Part shown: positions 56,907-64,000 of the stretch, one piece after another | Numbering within the stretch: the first letter of the stretch is position 1 | How the letters are laid out: every line of letters begins with the position of its first letter | Source of the DNA: Actinomycetes bacterium | Lineage (GTDB): Bacteria; Actinomycetota; Acidimicrobiia; Acidimicrobiales; JAMCPL01 | Assembly (NCBI GenBank): GCA_021816935.1 | Contig: JAKAWR010000004.1 | Coordinates: 26,435 to 90,434 of the forward strand | DNA length: 64,000 bases | Direction: 5' to 3' | The notes under the pieces: generated by a model | Seen by the model: only the letters and a program-made list of their open reading frames with translations | What the model was told of the DNA's origin: nothing | Databases searched by the model: none | Made by a program: the position numbers and the translations under genes

Positions 56907-56981
56907 TGGCTGGCGGGGGAGGGCTCGAACCTCCAATCTCCTGATCCAAAGTCAGGCGTTCTGCCATTGAACTACCCGCCA
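56907..56981 (-). tRNA. tRNA-Gln(TTG), with encoded CCA
   Basis: TGGCGGGTAGTTCAATGGCAGAACGCCTGACTTTGGATCAGGAGATTGGAGGTTCGAGCCCTCCCCCGCCAGCCA. Confidence 0.95.
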
Positions 56982-57209
56982 CTGATGTGGATTGCCGGGA
57001 GGCGGCCACCGGCGGTGCCGTCCCTACCCTGTAGGTATCGTACCGCTGCACACGCGCCCGGCGGGCGGTTCCTCCCCTCTCGCCCTTTCGTCCTCGCTGC
57101 GTCTTGCCCGCCCACTGCAGCGCCGGCCCGCCATTCACTTCACCGTTTTCCCCGTCGTACCCTCGCGAGTGGCGCGCCATGCCGGGGATGGGCTAACCTC
57201 TCCCACACC

Positions 57210-57311
57210 ATGGGATCGCTTATCAAGAAGCGCCGCAAGCGCATGAGGAAGAAGAAGCATAAGAAGCTCCTGAAGGCCACCAGGTGGCAGCGGCGCGCCG
57301 CTGGTAAGTAG
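57210..57311 (+). CDS. bS22-like small ribosomal protein (AURKAIP1/COX24 domain)
   Basis: 33-aa ORF MGSLIKKRRKRMRKKKHKKLLKATRWQRRAAGK. Confidence 0.9.
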   Translation: MGSLIKKRRKRMRKKKHKKLLKATRWQRRAAGK

Positions 57312-57516
57312 CGCGCGGGCCTGGCCGGGTGGGTACGGCCGGCGGGTTGACCGGTTGGAGTGGCTGGTTTCGCCGCCTGCGGTAGCGGCGGGTAGGTCTT
57401 CGGGCGGGTGCAATCTGCCTTCCGACAGGTGGCCACGACCAGCCGGTCGACTGGAAGGAATCGCTTGCGGTCCGTTGGGTGGGGAGGTCGACTACAGGAT
57501 TTAGTGGTCGGCCTGA

Positions 57517-58389
57517 TCAGGCGGATAAGCCGAAGGCAGGTAGAGTCGATACCTCGACAAGCGGCGCGTGGGCTCCCTTGAGGACGAGGTAGTCGCGACC
57601 ATCGAGCTTTAGCGACTTGCGCGTGCCCTCGATGAAAAGTGTCGACCCGCTGCCTGCCAGCCGAGGCTCAACGCCTGCGGCCTTGGCGAAAATCTCGTGC
57701 CATAACGCCAGTTTCGGTTCGAGCTTGATTGCAGCCTGCTCCAAGTCGTTCGGCGGGCGCGGATCGTTCTTTGCCGCGTGCCTCTGGGAGTCGGGAAGCC
57801 GGTCCCACGCGGCGTATACGTTTGCCGTCCTCAACCCGAAGGGAAGCAGCAACAACACGAAGTGCCTCTCTTCAAACGGGGCGGGACGGACGGTCTCACC
57901 GATCCCTGTCACCTTGGCGCTCCCACCGCGCAGGCAAAAAGGCACGTCAGCTCCCAGCCGTGCAGCAACTGAGGCGGATCGGTACCCGTCCCAGCGCAAG
58001 ACGGCAGCCGCGTCAGCCGAGCCGCCGCCGAGTCCTGCACCGGAAGGTACGTGCTTGACGAGCCTGACTCCCACTTTCCCGCCCACCATGTCCAGGGCGT
58101 TGGCAACCAGATTGGCGTCGCCTGCCGGCACGTCCCTCAGGCCGAACCCTCCTACGACCTCGTCGACCACCTGCAGCCCGCAGCCCGCCTCGAACGTCAG
58201 CTCGTCTGCCAGGTTGATGGTGACGATCTGAGCCCTGATCTCGTGGAAACCGTCGCCCCGGACGCCCAGCACCTCGAAGGAAAGCGTCAATTTCGCCGGA
58301 GCAGCCAAGGTCAGCGGCACCCGCCTCTCCCGGTCCTTTACCACCTGGCATGCCGCCAACTCAACGAGTGCGTCGTTCATTATCGCCAC
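57517..58389 (-). CDS. ispE: 4-diphosphocytidyl-2-C-methyl-D-erythritol kinase
   Basis: LAAPAKLTLSFEVLGVRGDGFHEIRAQIVTINLAD; VPSGAGLGGGSADAAAVLRW. Confidence 0.92.
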   Translation of the reverse strand: MAIMNDALVELAACQVVKDRERRVPLTLAAPAKLTLSFEVLGVRGDGFHEIRAQIVTINLADELTFEAGCGLQVVDEVVGGFGLRDVPAGDANLVANALDMVGGKVGVRLVKHVPSGAGLGGGSADAAAVLRWDGYRSASVAARLGADVPFCLRGGSAKVTGIGETVRPAPFEERHFVLLLLPFGLRTANVYAAWDRLPDSQRHAAKNDPRPPNDLEQAAIKLEPKLALWHEIFAKAAGVEPRLAGSGSTLFIEGTRKSLKLDGRDYLVLKGAHAPLVEVSTLPAFGLSA

Positions 58390-58455
58390 CTCACTGGATA
58401 CTGCCGTAGCCCACCTACACCGTAGCCCAACGTCCGCCCCACCGCAGCTGCCGGT

Positions 58456-59658
58456 CTACGCGGGACAGGTCCCCCGTCCTTGCCCGCTCTCTTGCCCAGA
58501 CTCAGCTCGAGTCCAGGCTACTGCAAGGCGCCGCCAGTCCTCTACGTCAAGTTCTTCTGGCCTGGAGCTCCCCGGCACGCAAGCCTCCTCGTAGCATCGC
58601 TCATCCACGAGGCCGGACAGCGAACGCCTGAGCATCTTCCTCCTCGTGGAGTATGCCCGTTTCAACAGCGTCACCACCGTGGCGTACTCATCTCCCGAGG
58701 GGTCAATCGAGAGATCGTCGCTCAGTCGCCTGACCTCCAGAAGCGACGAGTCCACCCCCGGCCTCGGAAGGAAGACGCTCCTGGATACCTGGCCCACCAC
58801 GCGCGCCGAGCCGAGGAGCGAGACCATTGTCGCGGCAGCACCGAAGGCAGGGCTGCCTCTTGCGGCGGCAAGACGCTCCGCCACCTCCCTCTGGACCATA
58901 ACCACCATCATCCCGATGCTGGGTACCTCTCCCAAGACCCTGATGATGAGTGGTGCCGCTATCGAGTAGGGCAGGTTGGACACGAGCTTCCAGCTGCCTT
59001 GCCGTGAAGGGTTGCCAGGTGGCGGCGCCGGGGTGGAGTTTCCGGACGGGCGCTCAGAACGGTCGCGGCTCGGCCGGAGGCCGGAAGCGTTTCCCCGGAA
59101 ACGCGGCAAGTCGCCGGCCAAGCGATCCGGCCCGGTGTGATTCGGGGGCTCCAGATTGGTCATTGGTGGGGACTCGGGGGAAAGTATTGCGTCCGAGCAG
59201 GCCAGAAGTTCCTCGATAGGCAGCCGCATAGCATCGCCTTCAACAAAGCGAACCCGTGCGAAATCTTCGTTCTCCCGCAATCTTCGCAGTAGCGCCCGAT
59301 CCAGCTCGACGGCCGTCACGTCAGCCTCCGCGTCCAGCAGAGCCCGGGTGAGCGCCCCGGTGCCTGGTCCCACCTCGAGCACGCGATCACCCTGACGGAC
59401 GTAGGCGAGGTTGACGATGCGCCGCAGCGTATTCGGATCGACTACGAAGTGCTGGCCGAGAGCGTGCTTGGGATGGGTGCCGGGCGGCACGAGAGAGCGA
59501 AGACCGTTTGCCCCCCGTACAGAATTGCTGGCAGTTGCGCCGTCGCCACCGCGACCACCGCCACCGCGACCACCACTGTCGCAGGCGTCGCCGCCTGAAC
59601 CCTCCGGCGGCGCAGGATTACCCGCCTGCTGGGTTCGTTCTCGTGGATCAGGACTCAT
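58456..59658 (-). CDS. rsmA: 16S rRNA dimethyladenosine transferase with a low-complexity insertion
   Basis: HPKHALGQHFVVDPNTLRRIVNLAYVRQGDRVLEVGPGTGALTRALLDA; WKLVSNLPYSIAAPLIIRVL. Confidence 0.93.
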   Translation of the reverse strand: MSPDPRERTQQAGNPAPPEGSGGDACDSGGRGGGGRGGDGATASNSVRGANGLRSLVPPGTHPKHALGQHFVVDPNTLRRIVNLAYVRQGDRVLEVGPGTGALTRALLDAEADVTAVELDRALLRRLRENEDFARVRFVEGDAMRLPIEELLACSDAILSPESPPMTNLEPPNHTGPDRLAGDLPRFRGNASGLRPSRDRSERPSGNSTPAPPPGNPSRQGSWKLVSNLPYSIAAPLIIRVLGEVPSIGMMVVMVQREVAERLAAARGSPAFGAAATMVSLLGSARVVGQVSRSVFLPRPGVDSSLLEVRRLSDDLSIDPSGDEYATVVTLLKRAYSTRRKMLRRSLSGLVDERCYEEACVPGSSRPEELDVEDWRRLAVAWTRAESGQESGQGRGTCPA

Positions 59659-59712
59659 TACGTTGTCCGATATTTCGGTCTTCCCGAGCGCGGGAGGGCG
59701 GGGCTCGCCAGG

Positions 59713-60582
59713 TCACTCCAGAGCGAAGGCCCGCCGGGCGTTCCCCAGCACCGTATCGCAAAACGAGGCCTTGTCTTCGCCGCGCAGTGCTGCCACCCGG
59801 GCTCCGGTGAGTGCCACCCAGCCGGGACGGTTGGGCTTGCCCCTGTGCGGGACAGGGCTGAGGTAAGGGGCGTCCGTCTCCACAAGTATGTGATCGGCCG
59901 GGCACCTTCGGGCGGCCTCCTGCACCTCAGGGGCGTTCTTGAACGTCACAACGCCGCTGAACGAAACGTAGGCCCCGGCCGCCAGGGAGCGCTCGAGCTC
60001 CGCCGGCCCGCCGGTGAAACAATGCATGATAACCCGATCGGGCAACTCCGTACCATCAAGGATCGCGAAGGTATCGTCCCAGGCATCCCGGGAATGTACA
60101 ACGAGGCTCAGATCGTAACGGCGGGCGAGGTCGATCTGAGCGATAAAGGCGTCTCGCTGAGCCGCTCGCTCGGGAGGGCCGTAGTGGTAGTCGAGGCCGC
60201 ATTCGCCGATGGCGACGAGCTCGGCCGCGCGGTGGCCCCGGCGACCGCCAGCGCCCCCGGCCACCAACGACCCTATTTCGTCCGCGACCTCGGGCCATGT
60301 GCCGGCGTTGTGGGGATGTACTCCTACGGTGTACCACAGCCCGAACTTGCCGGAACGTGACCACAGATTGGCGGTTAGCGTCGATGCGTCCCGGGAGGAC
60401 TGCAGGTCTGTGCCTACGCAGATGCCCCCCACGACTCCTGAGGCATGGGCATCGTCGATGGCGTCCATAGGGTCGTCCCACTGCTCGCCGTAGTCACCCT
60501 GAAGGTGGAAGTGGCTGTCGAACCAGGGACCGTCTCGTCCTCCGGGATCGTCGCCGGCGACTACCCGGTTTACGGTGTTCAT
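59713..60582 (-). CDS. TatD family hydrolase
   Basis: FDSHFHLQGDYGE; VGVHPHNA; AIGECGLDYHYG; HILVETDAPYLSPVPHRGKPNRP. Confidence 0.95.
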   Translation of the reverse strand: MNTVNRVVAGDDPGGRDGPWFDSHFHLQGDYGEQWDDPMDAIDDAHASGVVGGICVGTDLQSSRDASTLTANLWSRSGKFGLWYTVGVHPHNAGTWPEVADEIGSLVAGGAGGRRGHRAAELVAIGECGLDYHYGPPERAAQRDAFIAQIDLARRYDLSLVVHSRDAWDDTFAILDGTELPDRVIMHCFTGGPAELERSLAAGAYVSFSGVVTFKNAPEVQEAARRCPADHILVETDAPYLSPVPHRGKPNRPGWVALTGARVAALRGEDKASFCDTVLGNARRAFALE

Positions 60583-62159
60583 CGCCGTCTCGGGAAGATC
60601 GGCTCAGCGCGGAGCACCTCGAGGCCTCCGGGGTAGCCTCCCCACCCGGTGAGAGCGAACGAAGGGGGCTCACCTGCCAGCCCGATCCTTCGCCATATTT
60701 CAGCGGCAACACCCGGCATTGCCGGGGCGACAAGGATGGCTATTATGCGCAGCGATTCGAGCGCCGCCCCCATTACGGCATCGACCTCGCTGCCGGGTTC
60801 GGCCCGCCAGGGCTCTGCCTTCTCGAGCGCGGCATTCGCCTCTCTGATCAGCGTCCACACCGCCTGAAGGGCTTCGTGGGGAGCGGCTCTTCCGTAAGCC
60901 GCGCCAGTCTCCCGCACCGCGACGGTAGCGTGCCGCGCCAGGGCCGCGACGGCTTCGCCAATTACACTCGGCCCCCCTTTCTCGTCTCCCGCACTCAAGC
61001 CTTTGTCCCCAGCTTCACGGCCGAGCGGTTCGTCGCAGGGAGGCGCGGCGGGCCCTATGCCTCCGCACTTCGAGACGACGACGGTGGTAATCCTGGACAC
61101 GAGGTTGCCGAGGTTGTTCGCCAGATCCGCGTTGTAACGCTCTACGATCCTCTCGTAGGAGAAATCCCCGTCGGCACCGAGCGGAGTGTCCCGGAGCAGG
61201 TGGTACCTGAGCGCGTCGACTCCGAAGTCCGCAGCCAGGTCGGTCGGCGCGATCTGGTTGAGTCTCGACTTGGACATTTTCTCTCCCGAGACGAGTAGCC
61301 AGCCATGCACCAGAACCTGTTTGGGCGGGGCTATACCGGCAGCCATGCACATCGCCGGCCACCATACGCAATGGAAGCGCAGGATGTCCTTACCTATGAC
61401 GTGGCGCACCTCTGGCCACAGGCGCTCGAAAGCGGCATCCTTTTCCCGGTAACCGATTGCTGTCAGGTAGTTGACGAGAGCGTCGGCCCAGACGTAGAAG
61501 ACGTGGTCGGTGTCCCAGGGTACGGGTACTCCCCAGGAGATCGATCTCCTCGTGATGGAGATGTCCGCAAGTCCTCCCTTGATGAATCCCACCGCCTCGT
61601 TCCGCTTGGTCACGGGTACGACTGCGTCAGGGCACCGGTCGTACCACTCGAGCAACGGCTGCTCGAATCGTGAGAGTTCGAAGAAGTAGTTCTCTTCGTC
61701 CATCAGCTCCGGAGGGCGCTTGTGATCCGGGCACGTTCCGTTTACCAGCTCGCTCTCGTCGAGGTACCTTTCGCAGCCCACGCAGTAGAGGCCTCGGTAG
61801 ACGTCCTTGCGGATGTACCCGTTCTCCCTTATCCGGCTGAAGAAGTCCTGTACGCACCCGTAGTGGCGCTCCTCGGTCGTCCGGATGAAGTCGTCGTTGG
61901 TGATGCAAAGCTCCGACCAGGCCTGCCGGAAGCGAGCCGACGTGGTGTCGGTCCACTGTTTTTCGGTGAGGCCATGCTCGCCAGCTGCCTCGGCGACCTT
62001 CTTGCCGTGTTCGTCGGTGCCGGTGAGGAAGTGGACCTCGTCGCCGCTCATCCGGTGGTACCGGGCAAGGGCGTCAGCGAGGACCATCGTGTAAGCGTGG
62101 CCGATATGGGGAGCGTCGTTCACGTAGAAGATAGGCGTTGTGACGTAGAACTGCGGCAC
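60579..62159 (-). CDS. metG: Methionyl-tRNA synthetase
   Basis: YVTTPIFYVNDAPHIGHAYTMVLADALARYHRM; VLVHGWLLVSGEKMSKSRLN. Confidence 0.96.
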   Translation of the reverse strand: MPQFYVTTPIFYVNDAPHIGHAYTMVLADALARYHRMSGDEVHFLTGTDEHGKKVAEAAGEHGLTEKQWTDTTSARFRQAWSELCITNDDFIRTTEERHYGCVQDFFSRIRENGYIRKDVYRGLYCVGCERYLDESELVNGTCPDHKRPPELMDEENYFFELSRFEQPLLEWYDRCPDAVVPVTKRNEAVGFIKGGLADISITRRSISWGVPVPWDTDHVFYVWADALVNYLTAIGYREKDAAFERLWPEVRHVIGKDILRFHCVWWPAMCMAAGIAPPKQVLVHGWLLVSGEKMSKSRLNQIAPTDLAADFGVDALRYHLLRDTPLGADGDFSYERIVERYNADLANNLGNLVSRITTVVVSKCGGIGPAAPPCDEPLGREAGDKGLSAGDEKGGPSVIGEAVAALARHATVAVRETGAAYGRAAPHEALQAVWTLIREANAALEKAEPWRAEPGSEVDAVMGAALESLRIIAILVAPAMPGVAAEIWRRIGLAGEPPSFALTGWGGYPGGLEVLRAEPIFPRRR

Positions 62160-62205
62160 CTATGTAGCGTACAGCCTGGCCGAAATGCCGTGGTGCGGCG
62201 AGGGC

Positions 62206-63426
62206 TCAGCCGCGCCTGGCGCCCGGCTCCTTCGCGAGTGCCAGCGCCAGAGAGTAGGCGCGACTCCTCGGGACACCGCGCTCTGCAGCGATGGCACGTG
62301 CCGCCGCGGACAGGGCGACGCCTCGATCGAGCAACTCTCCAAGACGCCGCTGGAGCTCGGCGTCCTCGACAGCGACGCCGCTGCCACGCTGCCCTTCCAG
62401 CACGAAGACCATCTCGCCCTTCGGGTCCATATCTCCGATCTTTTCCTGAACCTCGCCGACGGTCCCACGCAACACCTCTTCGTGGACCTTGGTCAGCTCC
62501 CGGGCAACAACGATTTGCCTGCCGGCATCGCATAGGCTTGCTAGGTCGCTGAGCGTTCTTTTCGCACGGTGCGGCGCCTCGAAAAGTATCGTGGTACGTT
62601 GATCCGCGGCAATGGATTCGAGACGCCCCTTTCTCTTTGCGCCGCGGACCGGCAGGAACCCCTCGAAGGAGAACCGCGATCCGTCCATCCCACTGATCGC
62701 AAGTGCAGCGGCAGCGGAGTCCGGCCCCGGGAGCACCGTTACAGCCGCACCCTCTTCGACCGCGATCCGCACCAAGATCCGTCCCGGATCGGAAAGGGCC
62801 GGCATGCCTGCATCGGAGACGACGACGACCGCTTCCCCGTTCTTCGCCATTGCGGCGACGCCGGGCGACACGTCCGCCTCGTTGTGTTCGTGTACAGCGA
62901 TCAACCGTTTCCCCCGGATGCCGTAGTGCGAAAGGAGCTTCCGGGTGCGCCTTGTGTCTTCGCAGCAGATAGCGTCTGCCGACTCGAGCGCCTCGCGAGC
63001 TCGAACGGTCAGGTCGCCGAGATTGCCGATCGGAGTTGCGACGAGAACAATCTGTCCTATTACGGGCGGTACCGCCCGCCCTGGCGCGGAGCCGGCTGGC
63101 GTGCCACTTTTTCCGGACTGGACCGAATCTGGACGCGCGACCCTCCGGCGATCCGCCACGCCTGACCGGCTGGTGCCGGGAGCCGGAGCCGCGACCCTCC
63201 GGCGATCCCCCCTGCCCAACCGGCCAGCGCCCGGAACGTCGCCGACGACCACGCCATCCCCTCTCTTGCTTTCAGTCTCCACGCAGTTCCAGGATATCCC
63301 CGGCCCTGAGCTGCCACCGCTCGAAAGCTCCGGCCTCGGCCTCGAGCACGTAACGGCCGTGCCGCCTCGGTAGCCCGATGCGCCATGGCTGCATAGTGCA
63401 GGTGTCCAGGACCGCGAAGTCAGCAT
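62206..63426 (-). CDS. rsmI: 16S rRNA (cytidine-2'-O)-methyltransferase RsmI (true start likely downstream of ORF start)
   Basis: GQIVLVATPIGNLGDLTVRAREALESADAICCEDTRRTRKLLSHYGI; VVVVSDAGMPALSDPG. Confidence 0.93.
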   Translation of the reverse strand: MLTSRSWTPALCSHGASGYRGGTAVTCSRPRPELSSGGSSGPGISWNCVETESKRGDGVVVGDVPGAGRLGRGDRRRVAAPAPGTSRSGVADRRRVARPDSVQSGKSGTPAGSAPGRAVPPVIGQIVLVATPIGNLGDLTVRAREALESADAICCEDTRRTRKLLSHYGIRGKRLIAVHEHNEADVSPGVAAMAKNGEAVVVVSDAGMPALSDPGRILVRIAVEEGAAVTVLPGPDSAAAALAISGMDGSRFSFEGFLPVRGAKRKGRLESIAADQRTTILFEAPHRAKRTLSDLASLCDAGRQIVVARELTKVHEEVLRGTVGEVQEKIGDMDPKGEMVFVLEGQRGSGVAVEDAELQRRLGELLDRGVALSAAARAIAAERGVPRSRAYSLALALAKEPGARRG

Positions 63427-63775
63427 CGAGGAAGGCTACGTCTATGGCTATTCGTATTCCGAGCGTGTGGACGGCGCGAGTGCGGGGCAGCAGCATGGCC
63501 CCTTCGAAGGTCGCCCGCCCGAGGAGTCCTTTCGAGCGAGCAAACAGGCTAGCGGCCACTTCCACGGAGGCAAGGACGTCCCCCTTGCGGACCAGCCAGC
63601 GTTGGCCTCCACGCGCTGTCACCCAGTCGCTTCTATCGCCGGCAGCCATACGCAACAATATTACGCTGCGTCCTGCCCCGAGGTGGAGTGGGCGTCCCGG
63701 ACGCGAGTGAGCCGGCGCGGCGAGCGGGGAAAGGTGCCTGGGGTTGCGGAAGTCAGACCGGAAGCGTGGTTCCAC
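63272..63775 (-). CDS. DUF192 family protein
   Basis: SLFARSKGLLGRATFEGAMLLPRTRAVHTLGIRIAIDVAFLDADFAVLDTCTMQPWRIGLPRRHGRYVLEAEAGAFERWQLRAGD. Confidence 0.85.
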   Translation of the reverse strand: MEPRFRSDFRNPRHLSPLAAPAHSRPGRPLHLGAGRSVILLRMAAGDRSDWVTARGGQRWLVRKGDVLASVEVAASLFARSKGLLGRATFEGAMLLPRTRAVHTLGIRIAIDVAFLDADFAVLDTCTMQPWRIGLPRRHGRYVLEAEAGAFERWQLRAGDILELRGD

Positions 63776-64000
63776 CCGATGGCGCGGCGTTGTTGCCGGT
63801 AGGTATGTTCCACGTTGCGGAAACGGTATTTCCCGGATGCCATCCCGGCGACCACGTACGTAGTCGCCGAGTGGAACCCTGGCCGGGAGTCACCCGTGAA
63901 GATGCAACGAGACCCTTCTCTTGCAGGGGGCGCAGTCGTACCATGGTCTGTATGCAGCAAGCGCAGCCTGACATGCAAAGTGTGCATGAAGCGGACTGCA

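Overview
GC-rich actinobacterial chromosome segment, possibly Acidimicrobiia-like (lineage is an inference). Core genes present: split pntA/pntB transhydrogenase, trxA, a SenX3/RegX3-like two-component pair, pstB-S-C-A, SigE-type sigma factor with a beta-propeller protein, bS22-like small ribosomal protein, ispE, rsmA, tatD, metG, rsmI and DUF192. Main accessory regions: (1) a ~6.8 kb island in tRNA-Lys(TTT), bounded by a perfect 69-bp direct repeat (4818-4886 / 11591-11659), with tyrosine integrase, Xis-like protein, m5C methyltransferase + HNH nuclease + Vsr, a coiled-coil/nuclease-like protein, an iteron-like array and a 141-nt G-free tract; (2) a likely second, decayed island at tRNA-Gln(TTG), marked by a 25-bp tRNA-fragment direct repeat (50417-50441 / 56923-56947) and IS21/IS30 debris; (3) a compact five-gene T4SS-like locus (30104-36683) with no relaxase or integrase in the window; (4) a dispersed ~52-nt repeat family (hairpin + AGGAAGGA + ATGGCGAAGCACGAC), one copy of which supplies the apparent start of pstS; (5) a MITE-like family with three copies. 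No rRNA genes or CRISPR arrays were seen. Everything here is from reading the sequence; no searches were run.
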